A DNA stretch of 59,116 bases from an uncultured Acidimicrobiaceae bacterium (GTDB lineage: Bacteria; Actinomycetota; Acidimicrobiia; Spongiisociales; UBA5794). Location: NCBI GenBank assembly GCA_947258985.1, contig CAMYKI010000005.1:1123-60238 (forward strand). The letters run 5' to 3'. Shown here piece after piece: positions 26,210 through 34,568 of the stretch. The position numbers and the translations under genes were made by a program. The notes below the pieces were generated by a model. That model was not told where the DNA came from and ran no database searches. It saw only the letters and a program-made list of their open reading frames with translations. The first letter of the stretch is position 1. Every line of letters starts with the position of its first letter.

Positions 26210-26707
26210 ATGGACTTCCTAATCAGACCCATTAGCGGCGACGAATGGCGACTGTGGCGCTCGCTGCGGCTGCGCGCCGTCGAAGAATCCCCGGACTCGT
26301 TTCGGGGTTACCTTGCCCGCGAATCAGCGGAAGCCGATGAGTGGTGGATTGCCCTGATCAGCAATACGGCGGATCATCCGCGAGGGCTCCTTCTGGTAGC
26401 GGAGGTGGGATCCGATCCGGTTGGGATGCTGTTCGGTCGACTCGACAGTGACACCGACCTGCTCGATGTTGGCTCGATGTGGGTTGATCCGGAGGCTCGT
26501 CGGCAAGGCATCGGTAGCGGCATGATTGAAGCGGCTGTGGCCTGGGCCCGCAAAGCGGGAGCGACCAGCGCAGAGCTGTGGGTGACCGAGGACAATGAAG
26601 CTGCCAGGACTCTGTACGAGAACGTCGGGTTTGTCGCGACGGACGAAGCGGAACCTCTTCGAGAAGGCTCAGAGGTAACGGTCGTCAAAATGTCGGCGGC
26701 CATCTAG
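26210..26707 (+). CDS. GNAT-family N-acetyltransferase
   Basis: The 165-residue protein is a full GNAT domain: start IRPISGDEWRLWRSLRLRAV, acetyl-CoA loop RRQGIGSGMIEAAVAWA (about 97-113) and the end helix NEAARTLYENVGFVAT. It should acetylate an amine or protein N terminus; the substrate is not known. The ATG at 26210 is used since upstream codons in frame run through the LuxR remnant. No strong ribosome site is seen. The abrupt junction suggests that this gene arrived next to the remnant by rearrangement. Confidence 0.85.
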   Translation: MDFLIRPISGDEWRLWRSLRLRAVEESPDSFRGYLARESAEADEWWIALISNTADHPRGLLLVAEVGSDPVGMLFGRLDSDTDLLDVGSMWVDPEARRQGIGSGMIEAAVAWARKAGATSAELWVTEDNEAARTLYENVGFVATDEAEPLREGSEVTVVKMSAAI

Positions 26708-26720
26708 CGGGCAGCTCACC

Positions 26721-27203
26721 TCAGTTTTCACCGTTGCTGCTGTCGTCGTCTACGGTGCCGGCGTCGGCGTCTCCGCCCTCGAGCCGTCGTTTCAGCTGGC
26801 GGTAGTCTGACTCGATTGACCGTCGGATCGCCCGAGTCACGAGTGGCTTCGCAAGTTTTTGCCATCCCCGCAGCTTGCCCGTTAGGTGAACACTTGCGCG
26901 GCAGCGATCTTCGCTGAGGATCTCCACGGTGCGGGTGACTGTGTTCGGAACGGATGCCCCGTGTCCGGATTCAACCACCATGGATCTGCCGGGTTCCATA
27001 GCGACGAGGCGATACGAGATCACCATGTTCTTGTATTCAAGGGTCTGGTCGTAGGTTTCTCCCAGCCAACCGGGCCGCGGCGAAGTCCATTCGGTCTTCT
27101 CCACGCCGCTCTGCCACTCAGGGTTGTTTGTGACGTCGGAGAGGTACGCAAATGCCGTTTCTGCGGCCACCTCGATTTCGGTACTGACGTTTACCTCGAA
27201 CAT
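26721..27203 (-). CDS. SRPBCC-family (polyketide cyclase/dehydrase-like) protein
   Basis: The 160-residue protein starts FEVNVSTEIEVAAETAFAYL, the common opening of the START/SRPBCC fold, followed by SDVTNNPEWQSGVEKTEW. The C-terminal helix carries basic residues and an acidic tail (DADAGTVDDDSS). It likely binds a small hydrophobic ligand in the cytosol. The ATG at 27203 is preferred over one six codons upstream because it matches the family start. It is a single gene. Confidence 0.8.
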   Translation of the reverse strand: MFEVNVSTEIEVAAETAFAYLSDVTNNPEWQSGVEKTEWTSPRPGWLGETYDQTLEYKNMVISYRLVAMEPGRSMVVESGHGASVPNTVTRTVEILSEDRCRASVHLTGKLRGWQKLAKPLVTRAIRRSIESDYRQLKRRLEGGDADAGTVDDDSSNGEN

Positions 27204-27229
27204 TGGCCCAGCGTAACGCACCGTGACGC

Positions 27230-27281
27230 TGCGAACCCTGGGTTGGGGGCTGTCAATTTGCTGGTTGCGAACCCTGGGTTG
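27230..27281. repeat. Two copies of a 16-bp repeat containing AACCCTGGGTT
   Basis: The 16-bp sequence TGCGAACCCTGGGTTG occurs at 27230-27245 and 27266-27281 in direct orientation. Its core AACCC-T-GGGTT is an 11-bp palindrome. The pair lies between the SRPBCC and membrane-protein genes, upstream of the SRPBCC start. It may be a paired operator or a small repeat. Confidence 0.6.
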
Positions 27282-27387
27282 CCAGCGGACCTCCGCCGCG
27301 GTTGCTCAATAGCGGTACGGTCGTGGTCTTCTGCGTGCTGAGTTACTTCGCGATGAGGTTGGCGCTCAGTGCTGAATGACCCGCGGA

Positions 27388-28173
27388 TCAGACGTAGGGC
27401 TGCGGCGGTTCTTGCCCGGTGGATGGGAAGCCGTCCGTCCTGCCCTTGAGCTGGAAGTACAGGGCGGTCGATAGCGCCGGGATGAGCGGGGCCACCAGCG
27501 CCGAGACCGCCATCTGAACCAGCGATCGGGCGATGCTGAAGTCGGCGAACGTGGGATAGCTGAGCGCTCCCGGCGCGGAGATACCGCCCACAACGAAAGC
27601 GAGGAGGAGGTTGATCACGAATCCGATGAGCACGACCCCGATGGCCACTCCCCAACTCCCGGAGATGAGCTGCAGACACCTGGAGACGGCCTCAGTTGCG
27701 CTGATGCGTTCGTTGATAATCGCCGGAACGCCCAACGAGAACACGATGACAGCGATCAGTCCGGGGATGATGAAGAAGATGAACCCGATGGCGGTGAGGA
27801 AGCCGGCGATGATTGCGAACAGGGCGATTGCCCCGAATTGGGCGAACACTCCGCTCACCGCGTCAGCCGGCTCGACAACCTCATTCCGGAATACCTTCAG
27901 AAAGGAAAACGCCAGAGCCGCAGTGAGCAGGAAACCGAGAACGATGGAAACAAAACTGCCGCCCAGCGTGCGCACCAGGAAGTTCCCCAGTTCGAGGTTC
28001 TCGATGTCCTCCGGAGCTTCCGGGAGGCTGGTCAGTACGAGGGCATTGACGATGAAGACGGGAATCGTAAACAGGAGGCTGACGAGAAACACCTGACCGA
28101 AGTTGTTGAACCATCCTCGAAAGGTTCCTGCGACGATGTCGCCTGCCGAAAGATCGTGTTGTCCAATATCCAT
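27388..28173 (-). CDS. Polytopic membrane protein (about 6 TM)
   Basis: The 261-residue protein begins with the soluble segment DIGQHDLSAGDIVAGTFRGW and continues with about six membrane helices, the third and fourth holding the Gly-Phe-Ile-rich part FIFFIIPGLIAVIVFSLG. This layout resembles the YciC/glycerophosphodiester-phosphodiesterase membrane-domain group, in which no enzyme residues are present. The C-terminal tail is Pro-rich. Its role is not known. An AAGGTG site lies before the ATG. Confidence 0.65.
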   Translation of the reverse strand: MDIGQHDLSAGDIVAGTFRGWFNNFGQVFLVSLLFTIPVFIVNALVLTSLPEAPEDIENLELGNFLVRTLGGSFVSIVLGFLLTAALAFSFLKVFRNEVVEPADAVSGVFAQFGAIALFAIIAGFLTAIGFIFFIIPGLIAVIVFSLGVPAIINERISATEAVSRCLQLISGSWGVAIGVVLIGFVINLLLAFVVGGISAPGALSYPTFADFSIARSLVQMAVSALVAPLIPALSTALYFQLKGRTDGFPSTGQEPPQPYV

Positions 28174-28503
28174 CGGTGCACCTTATCGCGTTGGACTGCC
28201 GGGTCTGGTTTGATCCATCGGCTGGGGTAGTAGCCACAGCATTCCAGATTCCGGCATGGGAGGTCAAAAGGTGGTACGCAGGCTCGTGACATGTCTCTCA
28301 GTTCGTTCTGGTGAAGCCACAGCCGGATGGGGATGGCGGCGCCACCGTTGCCGATCTTGATGCTTGAGCATCGCCGCGAGCTCCCCGACGTTGGGTGTCG
28401 ATTGGGTCTCACCGCGCAATGGACACAACGGCCACTAGCCGACGGAGGGGCGATCCGGGTCTTGACTACCCGCCGGAATTTCTCGTTCCAGCGGCGACCT
28501 AGC
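28174..28503. other. Intergenic stretch, no gene seen
   Basis: The 330 bases between the membrane-protein gene and the second GntR gene have short open frames on both strands without ribosome sites or family features. I see no repeat or clear hairpin. Confidence 0.45.
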
Positions 28504-29205
28504 TCATGAGTCGCGCAGACTGGCTGGCCCGAAGCGGTCGTCGTCCATCGCCATCACGATGTCCCCGGCTTGGCGGGCATGCTCCCTCATGGCTTCGGCA
28601 GCCCTTTCCGGATCGCCTGCCTGAAGAGCCTCAACGATGCCGACGTGACGGTCGCCGAGCCAGACGAGATCTACGCCGGAGGAAGCTGCCGTCACGTAGG
28701 TATGGGCATACGGGTCGAGCATCGACCACAGCCGCTCCAACGTCGCATTGCCGGCCGCGCGCACGATGAGCGAGTGAAACGCGGTGTTGTTGAGGGCGTG
28801 CCCGTGTGCGTCCCCTACCTCGGCCAGTTCGTGCATTTCGGTGATGAGTTCCTGGAGCTCTTCCAATAACTCAGGTGTGATCTTCTTCGCCGCATGGCGA
28901 GCCGCCAAAGCCTCGAGCTCGCCGCGCAACTCCATCGACTCGATGAGCTCCGGCTTGTTGGGCTGGCGGACCCTGGCGCCCTTGTAAGGCTGCATCTCGA
29001 CAACGCCCAGCGTCGCCAGGTCGCGCAAGGCCTCCCGCACCGGCGCCTGGCTCACGCCCAGCTCCCGGGCAACGCGGGTCTCCACAATCCGGGAGCCCGG
29101 TTGGAGCTCGCCTTCGAGGATCCATTGCAGGATCCGATCTTTGACTTGTTCGCTGAGCACGTTGCGGGCGACGGGATCCGTGCCACGCGTCATCGTTGGG
29201 TCCAT
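28504..29205 (-). CDS. GntR-family (FCD) transcriptional regulator
   Basis: The 233-residue protein has the GntR winged helix (about residues 18-80; PGSRIVETRVARELGVSQAP, then VREALRDL) and a C-terminal FCD domain with His residues of the metal site (NNTAFHSLIV, GDRHVGIVEAL, MREHARQAG). FadR-subfamily members sense organic acids or sugar acids. No target operon is adjacent: the neighbours are a membrane-protein gene and, beyond 300 bases, a phosphoesterase gene. It may regulate itself or distant genes. Confidence 0.88.
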   Translation of the reverse strand: MDPTMTRGTDPVARNVLSEQVKDRILQWILEGELQPGSRIVETRVARELGVSQAPVREALRDLATLGVVEMQPYKGARVRQPNKPELIESMELRGELEALAARHAAKKITPELLEELQELITEMHELAEVGDAHGHALNNTAFHSLIVRAAGNATLERLWSMLDPYAHTYVTAASSGVDLVWLGDRHVGIVEALQAGDPERAAEAMREHARQAGDIVMAMDDDRFGPASLRDS

Positions 29206-29509
29206 GTCGCTAGAAGACCGCCCGGGGCGATCTCGCTCTCCTCGCTCTTCTGGGTCTATCCGCCGCCCATCGCTACCACCGTGTGGACCGCGGGCCGCTC
29301 GAGCATGAGGGTATCGCAGTAGGGGGCCGAAACCACCGATTTCACGGGCGATTCACCCGATCTGGGGGCGCGGGTCTCTCCGTTCTTGCGTTGGCCCTGC
29401 CGGTATTTCGGCACCTGCAACGCTGGAAGCTCTGGGGGCGCCAGAACAAGGAGAGGCGTCCCCCGTTTGCGATGCGATGGGTAGGGTCTGCCCCGTGAAG
29501 GATGACAGG
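29206..29509. other. Intergenic stretch with a degenerate palindrome copy
   Basis: The 304 bases between the GntR gene and the phosphoesterase gene hold no credible gene. They contain a decayed member of the palindromic repeat family (29381-29429) and a TCTGGGGGCG sequence present twice (about 29361 and 29431). Confidence 0.5.
29381..29429. repeat. Intergenic palindrome, copy 2 (type B, degenerate)
   Basis: The left arm starts GTTCTTGCGTTGGCCCTGCC and the right arm is CGGCACCTGCAACGC followed by TGGAAG. The ends and the GCCGG/CGGCACC core are kept, but the mid-stem no longer pairs fully. Confidence 0.6.
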
Positions 29510-30340
29510 ATGCGGTTTCTCTTCCTGGCGGACATGCAACTCGGTGCCTATGCGTCGGTGAGCGGTCTCGATCAGGCAACCATCGGCCAACTCGCCGAAC
29601 GCGATATATACGTTGACGCCGTACCCAAAGTCGCCGGCTTTGAGTGGGATTCCGATCGCTACTCCGAGGCGATCACCATGGCCAACAGCATCCGGCCCGA
29701 CTTCGTGGTCATCGGCGGCGACATGGTGGATGACAACGAGTCACAGGAGCAACTCGAGGAAGTCTTCAGGATCACCCATCGGCTCGACGACGGGATTCCC
29801 TTCTACTGGGTGCCGGGCAATCACGATATCGCGGTCGACACGGTCGTCCCCACCCGGCACAGCATCAGCAAGTACCGGGAGATCTTCGGCAGGGATTACT
29901 ACGCCTTCGATTTCGGCAGCTACCGCTTCATTGTGCTCAACACGGTGGTGGTCGATCATCCCGAGGAGGTTCCCGAAGAGCTTGACCAACAGATGGAGTT
30001 CCTCCAATACGAGCTCTCCAGAACTTCGCCCGGAACTGCTCTGGTTTTCGGGCACCACCCGCTGTTCCTCCGGGCGCCGACCGAACCGGATTCGTACTGG
30101 AACCTCCCCCTCGAGCGACGATCCGAACTCCTCCGCCTGATCCACCACCACCGGGTGCCTGCTGCATTTGCCGGCCATTGGCATCGCAACTCGGTCGCCT
30201 TCGACGGCGACTTCCAGATGGTGACCACCGGCCCGGTTGGTGTTCCTATGGGCGCCGACCCTTCCGGGTTGCGTGTTGTCAACCTCGACGGGGGTCGCGT
30301 GACACACGAGTACCGACCACTGTCACCCCCGGCAGGCTGA
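29510..30340 (+). CDS. Metallophosphoesterase (calcineurin-like)
   Basis: The 276-residue protein carries the five phosphoesterase motifs: FLADMQLG near the start, GGDMVDD, VPGNHDI, FGHHPLF and AGHWHRN. There is no signal peptide, so it is cytosolic. Family members cleave phosphomono- or diesters such as cyclic nucleotides. The ATG at 29510 is chosen because GAAGGA lies 6 bases upstream; upstream GTG starts are possible. It is followed 39 bases later by the response-regulator fusion, and its possible cyclic-nucleotide substrate is of interest given the cNMP-binding kinase further on. Confidence 0.85.
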   Translation: MRFLFLADMQLGAYASVSGLDQATIGQLAERDIYVDAVPKVAGFEWDSDRYSEAITMANSIRPDFVVIGGDMVDDNESQEQLEEVFRITHRLDDGIPFYWVPGNHDIAVDTVVPTRHSISKYREIFGRDYYAFDFGSYRFIVLNTVVVDHPEEVPEELDQQMEFLQYELSRTSPGTALVFGHHPLFLRAPTEPDSYWNLPLERRSELLRLIHHHRVPAAFAGHWHRNSVAFDGDFQMVTTGPVGVPMGADPSGLRVVNLDGGRVTHEYRPLSPPAG

Positions 30341-30379
30341 GAAACAGCGGGGTATCGTGCCCCCCGGAGAGGGAGATCA

Positions 30380-32032
30380 ATGAGCAAGCCGGTCATCGTT
30401 GCGGTAGATGACGACCCACAGGTTCTCGGTGCGGTCAGACGCGACCTGCGTTCGAAATACGCCGCCGACTACCGGATTGTCGCCGTCGGATCCGGGTCGG
30501 AGGCCGTTGCGGCCACATCGGAGCTCAAGGGGCGAGGGGACACGGTCGCCCTGTTCCTCGTCGACCAACGAATGCCCGGCATGGAGGGCACCGATCTACT
30601 GATCGAGACTCGCCGGCTCTATCCGAATGCCCGACGTGTGCTGCTCACGGCATACGCAGATACCGAAGCCGCTATCAGCGCCATCAACGATGCGGACCTC
30701 GACCACTACCTGATGAAGCCGTGGGATCCTCCCGAAGAGAGGCTGTTCCCGGTCCTCGATGATCTACTCAACGACTGGTGGGCTAACACGCCACCCCCTT
30801 ACGACGGAATCCGGGTGATCGGGACCCGCTGGTCACCGACCACCTACGAGATCAAGGACTTCCTGGCTCGGAACCAGCTTCCCTACCGCTTTCTCGACAT
30901 CGAACGGGACACCGAGGCAGAAGCGTTGTTGAGCGCAGGAGAGCATGAGGCGATTCCGATCGTCCTGCTGCCGGACGGGACCCGTCTGGTTGCTCCCGAT
31001 CGCCACGCCCTTGCCCAGCAGATCGGGTTGCAGACCGAGGCCGACAGCCCGTTCTACGACCTGGTGATTGCCGGCGGCGGCCCCGCCGGTCTCGCGGCCG
31101 CGGTCTATGGAGCGTCCGAAGGACTGAGCACCGTACTGATCGAGCAGGCTGCCCCGGGTGGCCAGGCGGGGACCAGCAGCCGCATCGAGAACTATCTGGG
31201 CTTCCCGTCGGGCATCAGTGGCGGCGACCTTGCCCGGCGTGCCGTTACCCAGGCGTCCCGGCTCGGTGCCGAGATCCTCAGTGCGGCTGTGACCGACGTG
31301 CGAATCGAGGAAGGCACCAAGGTGGTTACGACCAGCACCGGAGCCGAACTCCGTGCTCGGGCCGTCCTCATCGCTACCGGCATGACCGTGCGCCGGCTCG
31401 CCGTTCCGGGCTACGAACGCTTCGAAGGCGCCGGCGTGTACTACGGAGCCGCGCCGTCTGAGGCAGCGACCTATGCAGGTGGTGAGGTATTCGTGATTGG
31501 TGGCGCCAACTCCGCCGGGCAGGCCGCAATGATGTTCTCCAAGCACGCTGCCAGAGTGACGATGGTGGTTCGGTCTGACTCGCTCGAGGCCAAGATGTCG
31601 CAGTATCTGGTTGATCAAATCGGGGCACAGAGCAACATCGAGGTCCTGCTCGGCATGAAGGTGCTCGAAGTGCAGGGGGAGGACAAGGTAGAGCGGATTC
31701 GCCTCGAGAACTTGATGTCCGACGACGTGACCGAGCGGGATGCGTCGGCTGTGTTCATCTTTGTCGGCGCGGTCCCCCACTCGGATTTCCTCGAAAGTGT
31801 TGTTGAGCGGGATGACCACGGGTTCATATACACCGGGCCCGATCTTGCGCTCGCTGCGAGTGGACGGCAACGATGGACCGAGGCCCGGGACCCATACCCT
31901 CTCGAAACCAGCGAAGCCGGAGTCTTCGCCGCAGGAGACGTCCGCTACGGCGTTGTCCGCAGGGTGGCTGCGGCAGTCGGGCAAGGGTCGGTGGCTGTGA
32001 GCATGATCCACCAGTATCTCGAGACGGTCTAG
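30380..32032 (+). CDS. Response regulator fused to glutaredoxin-like and thioredoxin-reductase-like domains, without cysteine
   Basis: The 550-residue chain has a receiver domain (about 1-125; phosphoacceptor Asp62, Lys113). A glutaredoxin-like domain follows (about 142-215), in which SPTT at 152-155 replaces the CPxC site. Then comes a thioredoxin-reductase-like FAD/NAD domain (about 225-550; FAD motif AGGGPAG, NAD motif VIGGANSAGQAA). Where TrxR has its CxxC, this protein has YYGAAPS (about 354-360). I find no cysteine in the whole protein. Such fusions are known in databases as response regulator/thioredoxin-disulphide reductase proteins. Without cysteine it may act as a flavin-based redox or NADPH sensor. 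The GTG of the kinase gene starts 2 bases after its stop. Confidence 0.9.
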   Translation: MSKPVIVAVDDDPQVLGAVRRDLRSKYAADYRIVAVGSGSEAVAATSELKGRGDTVALFLVDQRMPGMEGTDLLIETRRLYPNARRVLLTAYADTEAAISAINDADLDHYLMKPWDPPEERLFPVLDDLLNDWWANTPPPYDGIRVIGTRWSPTTYEIKDFLARNQLPYRFLDIERDTEAEALLSAGEHEAIPIVLLPDGTRLVAPDRHALAQQIGLQTEADSPFYDLVIAGGGPAGLAAAVYGASEGLSTVLIEQAAPGGQAGTSSRIENYLGFPSGISGGDLARRAVTQASRLGAEILSAAVTDVRIEEGTKVVTTSTGAELRARAVLIATGMTVRRLAVPGYERFEGAGVYYGAAPSEAATYAGGEVFVIGGANSAGQAAMMFSKHAARVTMVVRSDSLEAKMSQYLVDQIGAQSNIEVLLGMKVLEVQGEDKVERIRLENLMSDDVTERDASAVFIFVGAVPHSDFLESVVERDDHGFIYTGPDLALAASGRQRWTEARDPYPLETSEAGVFAAGDVRYGVVRRVAAAVGQGSVAVSMIHQYLETV

Positions 32033-32034
32033 CC

Positions 32035-33423
32035 GTGGAATGGATACTGCGGTCGGTACCTCTGTTCCAGGGTCTTTCCGACGATGACTTCGCCGGTCTC
32101 GAGGCGGGGGCAGAGGCGATAGACATCCCCGCGGGGGAGGTCGTCTTCGATGAAGGCGACGAAGGCGATCGCGCCTATGTGATTGTCAGCGGGGAGCTGG
32201 ACATCGTCAAGATCACCGAGGGACGCGAGATACTGCTGGCGCGGCGGGGACCCGGCGAGGTCATAGGGGAGATGGCACTTCTCGACGCTGCGCCCCGCAT
32301 GGCGACGGTTCGGGCAGCCGAAGAGACCACTGTGGTGGCCCTTGCCAAGGATTGCTTCGACGATCTGCTGTCCACCAGCGCTACTGCGGCTCGGGCCCTC
32401 TTCTCGGTCCTGCTGGAGCGGTGGAGACAGACCGAGGCGCAGCTGCGGCAGTCAGATCGGATGGCGCAGCTCGGCACGCTGACGGCGGGCCTTGCACACG
32501 AGATGAACAATCCGGCAGCCGCCATCATCAGGGCGTCGGCCCAACTCGAGCAATCGCTTGCGGCATATCCGGATCGGGTTGTGGAAATCGCCGGGCTCGG
32601 TCTCGATACGGACCAGATGGAGGCACTCCGTGGATTGCTTGCAGCTGCCGTCGACGACAGTCTGCCATTGCCGTCGTCGCTCGAGCTCTCGGACAATTCA
32701 GCTGAGATCGAGGACTTGCTCGATCGATACGAGGTCGATCAGCCGTGGGAACTGGCCGATCAGCTGGCCTCTTCGGGGCTGCGAGGCGCGGACCTCGAGC
32801 CCGTATTGGAGGCGACGGGCGACCATGCGATCGGTGTGCTGCAAGTGGTCGCCGGCACGAGGGCAATCCAGGGCCTGGCCGGCGAAGTCAACGTCGGCGC
32901 AGAGCGACTATCCGCGATCGTGGGGGCTCTCAAGGGCTACTCCCATCTCGATCAGGCACCGGTGCAGGAGGTCGATGTTCGCCATGGACTGCGGGACACG
33001 CTGGTGATCTTGAAGTCAAAACTGCAGGACATCGAGGTAGTCACCGAGTTCGCCGATGTCCCGGAGATAACGGCATACGGCAGCGAGCTCAACCAGGTGT
33101 GGACGAACCTGATCGACAATGCCGCCGACGCCATTCATGACGGAGGTCGCCCCGACGGGAGAATTCAACTACGGGTTGAAGGCGGGGATGAAAGTATCGT
33201 CGTAGAAGTCGAGGACAACGGGTCCGGCATTCCGCCCGAGTTAGTCGCCCGGGTGTTCGATCCGTTCTTCACTACCAAACCACAGGGCTCGGGTACCGGT
33301 CTCGGCCTCGACATCAGTTATGGCATCATCGTGCACAAGCACAGGGGATCCATCGTCGTCGACTCCGAGCCGGGTAGAACGGTCTTCACTGTGTCCCTTC
33401 CGGTTGCCGGCCCGGATTCATAG
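32035..33423 (+). CDS. Soluble sensor histidine kinase with cyclic-nucleotide-binding domain
   Basis: Residues 1 to about 115 form a cNMP-binding (CAP-like) domain ([20 protein letters not shown], then [13 protein letters not shown] and PRMATVRA). Next is a dimerisation helix with the phosphoacceptor His155 ([18 protein letters not shown]) and, after a helical insert, a HATPase domain (N box [32 protein letters not shown]). No membrane segment is present, so input is cytosolic, perhaps cAMP. It is co-transcribed with the receiver-TrxR fusion and should phosphorylate it. The GTG start at 32035 is used; a longer in-frame start at 31873 overlaps the upstream gene. Confidence 0.9.
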   Translation: MEWILRSVPLFQGLSDDDFAGLEAGAEAIDIPAGEVVFDEGDEGDRAYVIVSGELDIVKITEGREILLARRGPGEVIGEMALLDAAPRMATVRAAEETTVVALAKDCFDDLLSTSATAARALFSVLLERWRQTEAQLRQSDRMAQLGTLTAGLAHEMNNPAAAIIRASAQLEQSLAAYPDRVVEIAGLGLDTDQMEALRGLLAAAVDDSLPLPSSLELSDNSAEIEDLLDRYEVDQPWELADQLASSGLRGADLEPVLEATGDHAIGVLQVVAGTRAIQGLAGEVNVGAERLSAIVGALKGYSHLDQAPVQEVDVRHGLRDTLVILKSKLQDIEVVTEFADVPEITAYGSELNQVWTNLIDNAADAIHDGGRPDGRIQLRVEGGDESIVVEVEDNGSGIPPELVARVFDPFFTTKPQGSGTGLGLDISYGIIVHKHRGSIVVDSEPGRTVFTVSLPVAGPDS

Positions 33424-33476
33424 CCGCATTACCGGGCGAGATTCATAGCCGTGCCTGATCAGGGCACCGCAAAACC

Positions 33477-33528
33477 CCGTTCCGGCGTAGATGGTGCCGG
33501 TATACCGGCACCATCTACGCAAGAACGG
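33477..33528. repeat. Intergenic palindrome, copy 3 (type B)
   Basis: The left arm starts CCGTTCCGGCGTAGATGGTG and the right arm ends CACCATCTACGCAAGAACGG. The core GATGGTGCCGG-TATA-CCGGCACCATC pairs perfectly. It lies between the histidine kinase stop and the metalloregulator start. Confidence 0.85.
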
Positions 33529-33575
33529 ATGTTGGGACCTTTGGCCCTACTTGATTTCTCCTATCCTGATAATGT

Positions 33576-33591
33576 TTTAGGCATGCCTAAA
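33576..33591. promoter_or_regulatory. DtxR/MntR-type operator palindrome over the regulator start
   Basis: TTTAGGCATGCCTAAA is a perfect 16-bp palindrome. It resembles the TTAGG...CCTAA boxes bound by DtxR, IdeR and MntR. A GATAAT -10-like hexamer (33568-33573) lies just upstream, so metal-bound regulator would block initiation. The ATG of the regulator is inside the palindrome. Confidence 0.75.
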
Positions 33592-34296
33592 GAATTGCTC
33601 GCCAAAGTCACAAGCTTGCCTGAACTTGAGGCAACCAGCGAGGCAGAGCAGATGTATCTGATCACCGTCGCTCGACAGACAGAGGCCGGATCGGAAGGCC
33701 CGATTCCAGTTTCCCGGATTGCCGGGACCCTTGGTGTCTCGGTTCCTTCAGCGAATGAGATGATCCGCAAGCTCGACGGGCGGGGCCTGCTCAGCTACGA
33801 GCCATATCACGGAGTGCGGCTGACCTCCACCGGCGAGCGCATCGCAGGACAGGTGCTGCGAACACGCCGGCTCTGGGCAACCTTTCTCGCGGAACACCTC
33901 GGATTCAGCCCGGCTGAGGCAGACGAGCAGGCTTGTCACCTGGAGCATGCCACCACACCCGACGCCGCCAACCGCCTCTCCGCATTTCTCGGCAACCCGG
34001 CCGCTGGCCCGCTGGGACATCCGATTCCCGATTCGTCTGTCGCCTCAGCTCCGCGCCAGAGCACCCGGCTAACCGATGTGGCAGTCGGCTCGGACGCAGA
34101 GGTTGTCACCGTGTCCGGTCAGGACTCCGTCGCCCGATTTCTTGCTGCCGAGGGTGTTGCCGTAGGCGATGTCGTCACCGTTCTCGCTTCCGGAGCCAGT
34201 GGCATCCTGGTAGACCGCGACGGCAGTTGTGTGCATCTCGATCCGAGAGTCGCCGGATCGGTTGGCGTCAATATGATCGGAGAGGCCCGATCATGA
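33583..34296 (+). CDS. DtxR/MntR-family metal-dependent regulator with FeoA-like C-terminal domain
   Basis: The 237-residue product has a winged helix (about 18-85; IPVSRIAGTLGVSVPSANEM), a metal/dimerisation domain (CHLEHATTPDAANRL) and a C-terminal SH3/FeoA-like domain (about 165-235). It should bind Fe(II) or Mn(II) and repress the feo genes that follow, and itself through the palindrome at 33576-33591. The ATG at 33583 is chosen since the earlier in-frame GTG (33451) would put the palindromic repeat inside the gene. The message may be nearly leaderless. It overlaps feoA by 4 bases (ATGA). Confidence 0.85.
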   Translation: MPKELLAKVTSLPELEATSEAEQMYLITVARQTEAGSEGPIPVSRIAGTLGVSVPSANEMIRKLDGRGLLSYEPYHGVRLTSTGERIAGQVLRTRRLWATFLAEHLGFSPAEADEQACHLEHATTPDAANRLSAFLGNPAAGPLGHPIPDSSVASAPRQSTRLTDVAVGSDAEVVTVSGQDSVARFLAAEGVAVGDVVTVLASGASGILVDRDGSCVHLDPRVAGSVGVNMIGEARS

Positions 34297-34568
34297 GCCT
34301 CATCCGCAGCCACGTTGAATCCGGCGACCGACCTCAGGCCCAGGATCGCACGCTGACAACCGCACCGCGCAACAGCAAGGTGCGGGTTGCCCGGGTATCT
34401 GGTCGCCCCCGGCTGATACAGCGCCTCGCTGCCCTCGGCGTCGTTCCCGGTGTCCTTCTCACGGTGATCAAGCCGGAAGGGCCGGCGATCATCTGCCTGG
34501 GTGGAGCCAGGATTGCGATCGGGCAAACCGCGGCCAGCGCTATCGAAGTCGAAGCAGCCGACGAATGA
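34293..34568 (+). CDS. feoA: FeoA-domain protein
   Basis: The 91-residue protein has the small SH3-like FeoA fold after a basic head: SKVRVARVSGRPRLIQRLAAL, then VPGVLLTVIKPEGPAIICLG and ARIAIGQTAASAIEV. FeoA works with FeoB in ferrous iron uptake. It overlaps both neighbours by 4 bases. An open frame runs further upstream (to 33933) inside the regulator gene and is not used. It is a little longer than stand-alone FeoA proteins because of its N-terminal tail. Confidence 0.85.
   Translation: MSLIRSHVESGDRPQAQDRTLTTAPRNSKVRVARVSGRPRLIQRLAALGVVPGVLLTVIKPEGPAIICLGGARIAIGQTAASAIEVEAADE

Noticed and set aside
30833-32011. A 392-codon minus-strand frame opposite the receiver-TrxR fusion
   Set aside because: Codon pattern and composition are those of a shadow frame, and the opposite strand encodes clear FAD/NAD motifs.
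33451-33582. Upstream extension of the metalloregulator gene to a GTG at 33451
   Set aside because: It would translate through palindrome copy 3 and the operator, and the extra residues have no DtxR family character.
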